A DNA stretch of 64,000 nucleotides from Euglena gracilis (Eukaryota; Euglenida; Euglenophyceae; Euglenales): NCBI GenBank assembly GCA_039621445.1, contig CP154954.1, forward strand, positions 4,578,714 through 4,642,713, given 5' to 3'. The first letter of the stretch is position 1. Each line of letters opens with the position of its first letter. Positions 56,067 to 64,000 of the stretch are shown piece by piece. A program made the translations under genes and the position numbers. The notes under the pieces were generated by a model. That model saw only the letters and a list, made by a program, of their open reading frames with translations, was not told where the DNA came from and searched no databases.

Positions 56067-56117
56067 GGCCGAGGAAGCGTCCTGTCCTGTGGCGACATCG
56101 AGAGCAACCCTGGACTC
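56067..56117 (+). other. 2A-like motif 2 (last Pro replaced)
   Basis: GRGSVLSCGDIESNPGL. The core is intact except that the final Pro is Leu. Skipping needs that Pro, so this copy is probably inactive; one codon change from an active ancestor is likely. Confidence 0.8.
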
Positions 56118-57375
56118 CCATCCGGTCGCCAGGCACCCCCTGCAGGCAAGAAACGCCCCGCAGCGCCCCCCAGTCCCGCAAGAGCCTCGCCGCCTGAATC
56201 CATTCCGGACCTGGCACACCCGGGAGACGACGTGCCCGCGGCCATGGTTGTCGATCGCAGCGGCAATGCATCAGACCTCCGCCAGGCTGAACCCCCACGC
56301 CTCCTCATACCGCCGCAGCCGGCCACCCTGCAAGACATCCTCTCATGCCGGGCCAACACAATTCTCCACGTGCCAGCCTCGAACCAGCGCGACGTGACGG
56401 AGACCATTGCTGACGTAATAATCGAGTACGTTGCGAATCCCGACAGCGACCGCTTATTCGCGGTCTTGGCCTTCCCGAAACTGGTCCTGCGCACGATCCC
56501 AAGCAGCGGCCGGGAAGCGGCAGAGGACATCTCCACTGCCGTCAGCAGGCGCATACGGCTCTTCCGACAAGGCCAATATGTCACACTGTTGACCGAGCTA
56601 CGCGCCGCCACGGCTCTGCCCGCCTCTTCCGTTGAGACGCGCACAGCCAAGAAAGCGCGTACTGTGCCCTCGGAAGTGCCTGCCGCCGTGCTCCGGCGGG
56701 CCCGCACGTTGGTCGGCGAGGGAGCCCCAGCCAAAGCCCTACAGGTTCTATTGTCCGAAGGAACGCATCGCGCTAGCGACCCTGCAGTATGGACCAAACT
56801 GAAGGACCTGCACCCGCTGGGTCGCCCGGTCAACCCCAACAACTTCCCCCCAAAGTTGCCCCCTTTCCCAGACGGACAACGCATTCGTTGGGAAGAACTC
56901 CTACGTGAAGCTATCCTCCGCTTCCCACGCACGTCGTCTCCGGGCCCCTCCGGATTACGCCCCTGCCATCTGCAGGACGCCGTCCGCCGCCCTGGCCTCG
57001 GCGCACGTCTCCTCACGGCCCTGGCCCAACTGGCCACCGCATGGGTCGAGGGCAACCTGCCCCCGGACCACGCACCCAGCTGGTGTTCCGCAAACCTAAC
57101 CCCCTTGCGGAAAAAGGACGACGGCGTCCGGCCCATCGCAGTCGGTGAAACGCTTCGCCGACTGGTAGGGAAGGCACTCCTCCACACAGGAGCCGCCAAG
57201 GACCAAATCGCCCGGCTGAGCCCTCTGCAGACTGGGGTCGGACTGTCCCACGCCGCCGAATCAACCGCTATCACGGTCCAGAACCTGGTGAGGAAACTAG
57301 ATGCCAGGGGTAACTGGGCGGTCCTCCGGGTTGACCTGAAGAATGCCTTTAATACCCTCGACTGAAACCACGTCA

Positions 57376-58645
57376 CGGATTGAGAAAGCCGCAGACCTGG
57401 TCACGTCCGTAACAGACCCCCAGCACGCCCACCACCTCCTCCGCTCATGTCTGGACGGCTGCAAGGTCAACCACCTCCTGCGGGCATCCGATTCCTACGA
57501 GGCCCAAGAGCAGGTCACCCGCTGCGGAGAAGCCATTCTCGGCGCCTTTGAGGACATCCTTGGTCAGGCACTGAACGCAGAACAACGGCAGCAAGCTGTG
57601 CTCCCCCTTTCTAACGGAGGCTGTGGGCTTCGCATCCCGGCGGCAAGGAGCCGCGCGCACCGCGGCCCTATGCCATTACTACACCCATGGCCACCAAAAG
57701 GTGGCCTGCCCGGCATACGCGTCAGCCCCGGACGACCGAGTCTGTCAGCAACCCGCCCATGACCTCTCCTCCGCCCTGGGACCCCAGCACCCGGAGAGCC
57801 AGCGACTGCTCGTCAGCTCGTCCTTCGCTTCTGCCTCCAGCAACGACACCTCACAGCGATGGTGGCAGTCCCAGCTATCACGTACTACGATGGACAGCCT
57901 CCTAACTCGGATCCCAGCCAGGGACCAAGCCCGCCTGATGGAGCAGGCACATGGTATCGGTCACGGCTGGATGGCCGCAACACCCCATGAGGCCCTCCAC
58001 ACCACAGTCGACGCGGCCGACTACCGCCTGGGGCTGAAATGGTGGTTGGGTCTACCCCTGGCGGAGTCCACCGGGACCTGCGCGGGATGCCAGAACCCGA
58101 CGGATATACACGGCGACCATGAGATGTGTTGCATCCGGAACAACTTCGCCAACAGACACAATGCCGTTCAGGACGCCCTATTTAACCTCTTGTCCGCGAA
58201 CGGCCAAAGTGTCCAACGTGAAGTCCCGGTGCCCAACCAGCCAGACACCTCATTGCGGCCTGCTGACCTGCTGCTTGCCACGTGGCAGGACGGCAAGCCG
58301 ACGGTGGTGGACATCACCGTCGCACACGGCTGGCAAGCAGCTGAGAGAAGTGCCTCCAGGGAGCGCTGGCGCACCTTCCTCAAACGGCGAGAACAGGCCA
58401 AGCATGCCAAATATGACGTCCCATGCCGTAATGGCGGATGGTCGTTCGCCACGCTGGCAATGGGCACCTGGGGAGGACTGGGCCCGGAAAGCGCCAAGCT
58501 GCTCTCCAGGATGATGAAACGAAGCACCACGTGGGAACAGGGAGAGATACGCTCTGCCCGCCAGGCCGAGAACTACCAGCTGCTCGCGCTGGCTCTCTTC
58601 CGCCAGGTGGCACAGATGCTGCGCCCTAAGCACTTCCTTCGATGA
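57376..58645 (+). pseudogene. Non-LTR retrotransposon ORF, C-terminal part (zinc motif, restriction-like endonuclease)
   Basis: After the deletion, one frame (to about 57648) reads the RT connection region, ending SNGGCGLRIPAAR. A one-base shift then moves the sense to the frame that ends at 58645. That frame has CAGC...DIHGDH...CC (zinc-binding), RHNAVQDALF, then LRPADLLLATWQDG and VVDITVAHG. RPAD with an Asp 15 residues later fits the PD-(D/E)xK restriction-like endonuclease of such elements, which nicks the target for priming. The end is normal, so the deletion and frame changes are what killed this copy. Confidence 0.8.
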
Positions 58646-59076
58646 AGACCACGAGTAACAGCAGCGCTGGCATGGACGCTGGCCGACCGCCACCACCCCC
58701 CCCTAAACCAACCAAAGCACGGTGCAAGCAACAGGCCCGGCCGCTAACAGCGGCGCACCCAGGCGCACACCAGCGCCACACGCAGCACGCCTGACTCCGC
58801 CTCGTTGGGGAAACACTCACCCAGCACGCACGCCACACCAATGCAGATTTCTCCCAACCGACACACCCCTCGCTGGCCGTGGTTCCGTCGAATGACTCGT
58901 AAACCCACGAATGGCCCCACACCGCAACACCTATGCTCTGACCTAACCGACCATGGGGACCCCCCATCTGTACATAGCAACCTTCCCCCTCGAACACAAA
59001 TCCAGTAGGCTGTGCCACTGGTCGGTGGATTCGGTTCGCCCCTTCCACAGGTGTTTCACAAACCCAAAGAGAACTG
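58646..59076. other. Spacer between the two retroelements
   Basis: 431 bp of C-rich, gene-less DNA. It should hold the 3' UTR of the non-LTR element and the 5' end of the DIRS-like element. No poly-A, simple tail or terminal repeat was recognised, so the boundary is not placed. Confidence 0.4.
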
Positions 59077-61740
59077 ATGACTGAGAATACGGAGACCAAG
59101 TGCTTGCCGGGCCCAGACAATACCACCGCCGAAACTGACCACACAGTGGACATGGTGGAGGAGGAAGGCCAACCCGCACCCCCTGCAGCAAGGAAGCGCA
59201 AGCGCAGTTGGAGCGCAGGTCGCCCGTCCAAGGCAATGAGGGAGATGCTGAAACGACTGGAAGACATGGAGAGGAGGCTGCAGAGCCAAGGAGGAGATGA
59301 AGCTGCAGGTGTGAAGGTGAAGCAGCTGCCAAGCCAAGGGCCCCACCAACCACCAGAAGCCCCAAGCTGGAGAGGACAACATGACGAACGAGAAGACCGA
59401 GGTTGGCAGTTTCACGACAGCCCTGTGCACATGACCGCCCCCACCCCCACCCCCACCCCCACCCCCCCCCCAGGACAACATCCAGGACTTGCTCCTAGTT
59501 TCCTGGTTTCCTCTGCCTTCTCTTCCTGCCTCCCTTCCCCCCCCCCCCTTCCCTGTACACCAATCCCAGGGATCCCCACCCAATTCACACACACATTCAA
59601 CCCCAATTTACTCCCAGAACTTTTTTCCCCGGCAACAAATTCTACATTTTACAAATTCCAATTCCAACAATTTTCCCATTTCCAATTCCAATTCCGACAC
59701 ATTTCTGGCCATCCCCTATCATTACCACCAGTGGCATTGACAGTGGCACCCCCAGTCCCCCAAAATGATGGACAAAGCAACCCCTCACAAGTCATCCTCA
59801 CCCCCCTGCAGGGAAACAGCCCCAACAAAAGTTTCAACAACTCCATTCCCAACAGATTTCCCCATTCTGATACCCCTTCTGACAAATCGGTGCCTGACCC
59901 TCCCTTGTCGGTGGATGTGGTACCTCCACTCCCCCCTTTGTCTGGATATCAGCCCCCCACACTGGTCATCTCATCCCCAACCCCTCATGGAACCAACCCC
60001 TGCCTGTCCCCTGGGGTTGGTGGTTTGGACCCTCCCTCCCCCTGGGCTACCCGGGGTTCACCCAAAGAGGAGAACCCCTTTGGGGTGAAGACCGGGGGGG
60101 GGGGGAGGGGAGGGACCAGGCTGCCCCCGCCGGTGACCACCACCACCAGGTGGTCGGGGCCCTGCCTCCTCACGGGGGCTGGCCCCGTTCCGGCGTGCAC
60201 CTGGGACAACCTCCCCCCCCACCTCCGGCGCTTCCTCCTCCCCTGGGGGGTGCCCCCTTCAACCTCGGTGAAGGTGACACCCACAGCGACAGCCGCGCCC
60301 ACACAGGACAGGACCGGGATGAACCATCCAGTGCCTTTCTTGTGCCCATTTCCCCCGCCCCCCCCCCCCTCTGCCACTCCCTGCCCCCCCCCTTTGCCAC
60401 CGTCTCTCTGCCAAAACCCTCTGCAGAACCCGCCCCCCCACCCACAAACACCGCCACAGAGCGATGAGACCTTTCAGGAATCCGGGGATATCCCAGGCGA
60501 CAGTGGGTTCTCCCTCCACCGCCTGCTCCGACTTCTCAAAACAATTAAGAGGGGAACGCATGCCCCGCCCCCGCCCCCACCCACGGACACGGCCCCCACC
60601 AAGGACACACACCCGGGCGAGGCCCCATCCGCAGCCTACCCCCAAGAACCCCAAACCGCCATCGAATGCCCGCCAACACCCCAACTATGTTTCCCCCCTC
60701 CACACCTGGCAGAAACAGTACCCGGGTTTTGGGTAAATGAAACCTCCGCCCCCCCCTCACCGGCGGCAACCATGGGGTTCCCTCCCTCTTTGGCATGGTC
60801 ACCGTCATCCGTCTCCCCTCCCTCCGACGAGGACACCTTGCACAACCGGTTCTTCAGGACACGGCGACTGGCAGAACTGAATAGGACAAAAGGCGAGACG
60901 TACAAGCACTTTGCCCATCGGATCATTGGCAGACTAATTGGACTCCGGGAACGTTGGATGTCAGCCGGCAGGCAGCTGGAACGCTCTACTTCCCACCGCC
61001 CCCCTCTCAACCCTGACCCAAAACATGAGATCATCAATGTGGATTGCTATTGCCCTTGTGCTTGTGAAACCTTTTTTGTTAAGGGACACAGGCCATCACA
61101 TGCACCAGTTTCCCTGGCAGGGGATGTTGAGCTTAATCCAGGCCCGGACGAAGCCGTTCAGATGCTCCCCGTTTGGAGAAGACGGATACTACACTGCTTC
61201 GGGGAGCCACCGGTGGACACAGACTGCTTCGCAGACCAACACTTACACATACATCCACACTATTGGCACCCAGGCGACTCGGCCTTCAACCATGACTGGA
61301 CTACAGGAATTTTATGGCTCAACCCCCCTTGGTCCTTACTCCCCGAGGTCACGCAGAAACTATTCAACACACCGTGCACAGGAATCCTGATTTGCCCTGT
61401 CTGGTTTGAGCCGTGGTTCCTGAAACTCCTGTGCCGCTGCGTGGACTTCATCCTCCTTCCTCCTTTACGTGTTTATCGCAGACACACGTGGAACCCACCC
61501 CTCCCACCGCCCAAATGGCGGACGTGTGCCATGCTATGGGACTCATCCCATTCCGCCGGATGGAAAAGAGACCTGGTTGCCGATGGTGATGTGGAATCAA
61601 ACCCGGGACCAGTTCCGGATTTTTCATCTTTCCTGCAGCACGACTTAGACGAATTTTCGCAAGCAGTACCCCCGATAGATCTTACAAGACAGGTATGTGA
61701 ACTGCGCGCTCGCATTCGACACAGGGTTGGAAACCACTGA
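59077..61740 (+). CDS. Gag-like/2A/Dam-like methyltransferase/2A ORF of a DIRS-like element
   Basis: 887 residues. Residues 1-100 are charged, with a basic patch ARKRKRSW and a short coiled coil (REMLKRLEDMERRLQSQ), as in retroelement nucleic-acid-binding ORFs. Residues 110-600 are Pro-rich, and this DNA is so C-rich that other frames are open too. Residues 620-665 are basic and helical. GDVELNPGP (682-690) and GDVESNPGP (837-845) are canonical 2A cores. Between them, residues 714-805 read VDTDCFADQ, WHPGDSAFNHDW, LWLNPPWSLLPEV and ICPVWFEPWFLKLL, the Dam-like domain of DIRS elements with NPPW as the adenine-methyltransferase motif. Skipping at both sites would release a 689-aa part, a 155-aa methyltransferase part and a short tail fused to whatever follows. 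The start ATG is the first in frame. Confidence 0.8.
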   Translation: MTENTETKCLPGPDNTTAETDHTVDMVEEEGQPAPPAARKRKRSWSAGRPSKAMREMLKRLEDMERRLQSQGGDEAAGVKVKQLPSQGPHQPPEAPSWRGQHDEREDRGWQFHDSPVHMTAPTPTPTPTPPPGQHPGLAPSFLVSSAFSSCLPSPPPLPCTPIPGIPTQFTHTFNPNLLPELFSPATNSTFYKFQFQQFSHFQFQFRHISGHPLSLPPVALTVAPPVPQNDGQSNPSQVILTPLQGNSPNKSFNNSIPNRFPHSDTPSDKSVPDPPLSVDVVPPLPPLSGYQPPTLVISSPTPHGTNPCLSPGVGGLDPPSPWATRGSPKEENPFGVKTGGGGRGGTRLPPPVTTTTRWSGPCLLTGAGPVPACTWDNLPPHLRRFLLPWGVPPSTSVKVTPTATAAPTQDRTGMNHPVPFLCPFPPPPPPSATPCPPPLPPSLCQNPLQNPPPHPQTPPQSDETFQESGDIPGDSGFSLHRLLRLLKTIKRGTHAPPPPPPTDTAPTKDTHPGEAPSAAYPQEPQTAIECPPTPQLCFPPPHLAETVPGFWVNETSAPPSPAATMGFPPSLAWSPSSVSPPSDEDTLHNRFFRTRRLAELNRTKGETYKHFAHRIIGRLIGLRERWMSAGRQLERSTSHRPPLNPDPKHEIINVDCYCPCACETFFVKGHRPSHAPVSLAGDVELNPGPDEAVQMLPVWRRRILHCFGEPPVDTDCFADQHLHIHPHYWHPGDSAFNHDWTTGILWLNPPWSLLPEVTQKLFNTPCTGILICPVWFEPWFLKLLCRCVDFILLPPLRVYRRHTWNPPLPPPKWRTCAMLWDSSHSAGWKRDLVADGDVESNPGPVPDFSSFLQHDLDEFSQAVPPIDLTRQVCELRARIRHRVGNH
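61120..61146 (+). other. Canonical 2A peptide core 1
   Basis: GDVELNPGP, preceded by VSLA. Fits D(V/I)ExNPGP exactly. In known 2A peptides the ribosome fails to form the Gly-Pro bond and resumes, giving two proteins from one ORF. Position: between the gag-like region and the methyltransferase. Confidence 0.9.
61585..61611 (+). other. Canonical 2A peptide core 2
   Basis: GDVESNPGP, preceded by DLVAD. Also an exact match. It lies just after the methyltransferase domain, so the domain would be freed on both sides. Confidence 0.9.
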
Positions 61741-61960
61741 AAAAGGCCTCACCTCGTTTCTGGTGCACCAAGACAAGAAATTCTACGTCACAAAAGCCGG
61801 CAGATTGTACGACACCGCACTCCCCCCCCCCCCGGGCCCGTGCGACGCTTGCTCTGAGCTCCATTGGCATTAACAATGCCCTGCCCATCGCTCCCCCCAT
61901 TGACTACTACCCCTCTCCCCCTCCCCCGCTGAAGCCAAGCCAGAGACCACCGCTGATTGG
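61681..61960 (+). other. Junction between ORF 1 and recombinase with shifted reading frames
   Basis: From about 61682 the +1 frame relative to ORF 1 reads natural protein (SFLVHQDKKFYVTKAGRLYD) past the ORF 1 stop and up to a C12 run at 61821. After the run the sense moves to another frame (SSIGINNALPIAPPIDYY). After a second C-rich run at about 61910-61930 it moves into the recombinase frame. Indels in C runs, real or from sequencing, would explain two of the three shifts. The first could be a programmed frameshift, a mutation or a splice (CAG|GTATGT is present). Confidence 0.5.
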
Positions 61961-63169
61961 TTGTCCGCTCTCCTCAACCTGTGCAAAAACCGGCATGAAC
62001 TCACCGATCCCAGACACACCCTCCTCGCTGCTTGGTCCGACAGTACGGTATCCACATACCTCTCCGGTGCCCGCCGTATTGCCGCCTATCACACCGTCTC
62101 CCCTACGCGTTCATGGGACGAAACCTTGGCACACGCATGCGCGGCCGAGATTAAACGGGGCGTTGGACACTCCTCAATCCGTACCTTGCTCTCAGCCGCC
62201 TCCTTCCTCTGGCACCTCCGGCTGGTCCCACACCCACCCGGTCCGTCTCACCACCTGTTCTCACGGGCGGCCAGGAAACTGGGACCCTTACCCGGTCCGC
62301 GTACTTGGGCATCTCCGACCAAAATTGCGGTACTCGCCACCCACACGCACACAGCCGAAGAAATCATCACCCTGGCACTGGCAATCTTGTCCTTTACGTT
62401 GGGTCTCCGGGCCAGCGAGGCAGCCGCACTCACTATCAGCGATCTTGAACAAGTTTCTCAACCACCCCACACCCTCCAATTCCACACCGCAAAGACCTCC
62501 CAAGCCGGTGCACACACAGCTCGGCCCCTGTGCTCGTACCCCAGGCTTTGGTGTGCTTTCCTTGCACAACTACATTCCGACTTCCCCGGAACCCGCCCAC
62601 ACCATCCGCTTTGCACCTCCCCCCAAACCCTGCACCGCCAATTCAAACGACTCCAACACCCCATCCCCGGTCCGGCTCTCTCATGGCACGCCTGGCGGCG
62701 AGGTTGCGCTCGCACCCTCCAACAACATGGTGCTCCAATGGGCAACATTGCCGCTTGGTGTAGATGGAGGACTGAGGAAATGGCAACTTGGTACGTCGGC
62801 CAACCTGAGCTTGACCAATTCGACCCCCCCCCCTGGCTCCCCCCCCTCCCCCCCCCCCCCCCCCGTCCCTCACCCCGTCTCACTTCTTCCCGATTACACC
62901 CCTGGACATTTGGCCACCACACATACTTCACGGACCGGAACCTTTGGCACCACCGCCCCCACGGAAACGGCGCCACGGCTAAAGTCCTCGTTCTCTGCCT
63001 TTTGCCTCCACTCGCCCTCCTAATGTGTACCCAAGTGGCTCTAACCCTACTCCTTAGCACACAGCTCCTTATGTTCCCTCTCCCGTTCCACGCTCGCTAT
63101 CTCTGGACTGCACCGCCGCACCGTGGCTTGGAACTTGGCCAGAATCCTGCACAAAAGGCAACCCCATGA
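61961..63169 (+). CDS. Tyrosine recombinase of a DIRS-like element
   Basis: Breaks and rejoins DNA through a covalent 3'-phosphotyrosine, integrating the circular DNA copy of the element. The catalytic set is visible: Arg150 in LGLRASEAAAL, a candidate Lys178 in HTAKTS, His243 and Arg246 in SWHAWRRGCAR, and Tyr278 in EMATWYVG. Residues 1-120 form the core-binding region (STVSTYLSGARRIAAYH, SSIRTLLSAASFLWHL). The catalytic domain ends near residue 290. The remaining ~110 residues follow a C run at 62826-62866 and are probably read in the wrong frame. The true start is likely upstream, since the sense continues before this ATG. The RT frame overlaps its 3' end. Confidence 0.9.
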   Translation: MSALLNLCKNRHELTDPRHTLLAAWSDSTVSTYLSGARRIAAYHTVSPTRSWDETLAHACAAEIKRGVGHSSIRTLLSAASFLWHLRLVPHPPGPSHHLFSRAARKLGPLPGPRTWASPTKIAVLATHTHTAEEIITLALAILSFTLGLRASEAAALTISDLEQVSQPPHTLQFHTAKTSQAGAHTARPLCSYPRLWCAFLAQLHSDFPGTRPHHPLCTSPQTLHRQFKRLQHPIPGPALSWHAWRRGCARTLQQHGAPMGNIAAWCRWRTEEMATWYVGQPELDQFDPPPWLPPLPPPPPRPSPRLTSSRLHPWTFGHHTYFTDRNLWHHRPHGNGATAKVLVLCLLPPLALLMCTQVALTLLLSTQLLMFPLPFHARYLWTAPPHRGLELGQNPAQKATP

Positions 63170-64000
63170 CCTTCCCCCGGGGAACCGATTATACCCTGTT
63201 GTCCGCGCACTCATTGAGCATATATATCACCGCACATCCCCATTCCTCAACACTACCCGCCTTAACGCCCTTTTTAACTCCCTGTTTGATCTGACATCTT
63301 TCGATTGGAAAACAATCCTCTCCCTGGGTCCCAGCTCCAGCACCCACGCTCAGCTTTCACAACCCGTACCAGCCCGCCTTGCGGCAGCTGGACTTGGCCA
63401 GCGCGGCTGCCTCCCTATCCCGGACCATATCTGGCAACACTTTATCTCCCCATCTCACGAAGCTTCCTTACGTCAATTCACTCTCCCCACCGAGCCACGT
63501 CTACACCAGCACACTAAGGTTATGATCTCCGCCCTGGCCCGCGACAAATTTTTGCACCCATGCGAAGGCCACGCAACTCTCACCGCCTTCCTCCGGCCCA
63601 AAAACGACAGTAAATGTGCTTTCATCGCTGACTTACGACAACTCAATGACCTGTCCCCTACACCCCTGCCCACCTTTCGGCTCCCTTCACTGGAGCTCCT
63701 GACCAACTACGTCCGCTCCGCAACCCCGGGGACACTATGGGCCGTTTCCTTTGACCTATCCAATTTCTTTTGGTCTCTCCGCCTACCCCCTTCTTGGCAC
63801 AATGTTTTCCGAATTCATAACATGGCATTTGACTCTCTACCTTTCGGCTGGAACATGTCCCCTATTCTCGCCCAAGAAACCCTAACATACTTTCTCCAGT
63901 TGTTCTTGAAGTCTTACTCACCGGAACCCCCCCTACAACATTTCATTTACTTGGACGACATCCTCCTCCTGAGTAATGACCCCGCCGGCCTGCAGCGCAT
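63045..64000 (+). CDS. Reverse transcriptase of the DIRS-like element, truncated by window end
   Basis: Open without interruption from 63045 to the last base (over 315 codons), with no ATG until 63522, so it is probably translated as part of a longer protein. After a pre-RT region (DLPPGNRLYPVVRALIEHIY) come the RT motifs: KCAFIADLRQLND (motif 1-2), FDLSNFFWSLRLP with catalytic Asp (63753-63755), LPFGWNMSPILAQETL (motif B) and FIYLDDILLL (YLDD at 63948-63959). All catalytic residues seen are intact. The frame differs from the recombinase frame (0 against 2). RNase H is expected beyond the window. Confidence 0.92.

Larger units (their letters stand above)
55529..57363 (+). pseudogene. Non-LTR retrotransposon ORF, N-terminal part (zinc finger, 2A-like, RT 0-3)
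   Basis: An ATG at 55529 opens a frame of basic character. At about 55695 the sense moves one frame over and then runs to 57363. The second frame has CPSCKGTHWPWERC (55764-55805), a CxxCxxxHxxxxxC zinc-finger-like motif, then two GRGS...CG(N/D)I motifs like 2A peptides, a variable linker, and the RT. RT landmarks: SPGPSGLRPCHL (motif 0/1), LTPLRKKDDGVRPIAVGETL (motifs 1-2) and VDLKNAFNTLD (motif A, catalytic Asp). The stop right after LD is TGA, where CGA (Arg) would give the usual LDRNHV, so a CpG-to-TpG change is likely. RT motifs B and C (YxDD) are missing. Confidence 0.85.
54380..58700 (+). mobile_element. Broken non-LTR retrotransposon with C-terminal endonuclease
   Basis: Order: leader with X-like segments (about 54380-55528), zinc-finger-like N-terminus, two 2A-like motifs, RT up to motif A, deletion, RT thumb/connection, zinc-binding motif, restriction-like endonuclease. 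This layout belongs to the early-branching non-LTR group that uses a restriction-like rather than an apurinic endonuclease (CRE, R2, NeSL relatives). No poly-A tail or TSD was recognised. The copy is dead: one point stop, one internal deletion and two frame changes. Confidence 0.75.
59077..64000 (+). mobile_element. DIRS-like tyrosine-recombinase retroelement with 2A peptides, runs off the window
   Basis: Three successive coding parts on one strand: a Pro-rich gag-like and methyltransferase ORF with two 2A motifs (59077-61740), a tyrosine recombinase (61961-63169) and a reverse transcriptase (63045 to the end). DIRS elements integrate by a tyrosine recombinase instead of a DDE integrase and often carry a Dam-like methyltransferase domain. 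Neither terminal repeats nor RNase H are visible because the element continues past base 64000. Confidence 0.85.

Noticed and set aside
55997-57376. 459-residue minus-strand ORF
   Set aside because: Antisense shadow of the GC-rich RT ORF; no recognisable motifs.
59430-59472. (CCCCCA)n as an interstitial telomere repeat
   Set aside because: Only about five units inside a C-rich coding region, and no other telomere-like arrays.
55935-61611. 2A motifs as evidence of an integrated RNA virus
   Set aside because: They lie in ORFs with retrotransposon RT, endonuclease, recombinase and methyltransferase domains; no viral capsid or RNA-dependent RNA polymerase was seen.
61690-61730. AFDTG as an aspartic protease active site
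   Set aside because: A single DTG triplet without the hydrophobic flanks or the second conserved region; chance is likely.
61995-63023. 342-residue plus ORF overlapping the recombinase
   Set aside because: Shifted frame of the recombinase gene. Pro/Ser/Thr-rich with no domains; the recombinase frame holds all catalytic residues.

Overview
The window looks like nuclear DNA from a large, repeat-rich eukaryotic genome, probably a protist or alga. The lineage cannot be fixed from sequence alone. Reasons: no bacterial gene layout; candidate exons of 50-190 bp bounded by GT-AG introns; very long microsatellites; hundreds of G or C homopolymer runs; several MITE families with target-site duplications (TSDs); and two different retroelements. 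I saw no rRNA, tRNA or CRISPR array. Most open frames lie in simple repeats or C/G runs and are not genes.

Layout. 1-7.4 kb: AT-rich, nothing firm, plus a 430-bp TG-rich tract. 7.5-17.8 kb: short GC-rich islands that read as exons on the minus strand, spaced 1-2 kb apart, perhaps one intron-rich gene. 18.1-19.0 kb: about 890 bp of (ATGT)n. 20-31 kb: further minus-strand exon candidates with canonical splice sites and compatible phases, interrupted by hAT-type MITEs with 8-bp TSDs. 31-41 kb: palindromes, TIR elements and a minus-strand exon pair, one member broken by a 504-bp MITE.

41.8-48.2 kb: a large inverted-repeat-bounded structure. Inverted 51-bp repeats at both ends enclose three arrays of a 78-bp repeat, separated by two near-identical 1.3-kb blocks ('X'). 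A third X copy lies inverted at 49.2-50.5 kb. 51.7-52.0 kb holds a remnant of a hAT transposase, the likely class of mover for the MITEs.

54.4-58.7 kb: a broken non-LTR retrotransposon with an N-terminal zinc-finger-like region, two degenerate 2A-like motifs, a reverse transcriptase (RT) that stops at motif A, and a C-terminal restriction-like endonuclease. 59.1-64.0 kb (running off the end): a DIRS-like tyrosine-recombinase retroelement. Its first ORF carries two canonical 2A peptides (GDVELNPGP, GDVESNPGP) that bracket a Dam-like methyltransferase domain. A tyrosine recombinase (R-HxxR-Y) follows, then an RT with YLDD. The 2A use and the order methyltransferase-recombinase-RT are the most interesting content of the window.
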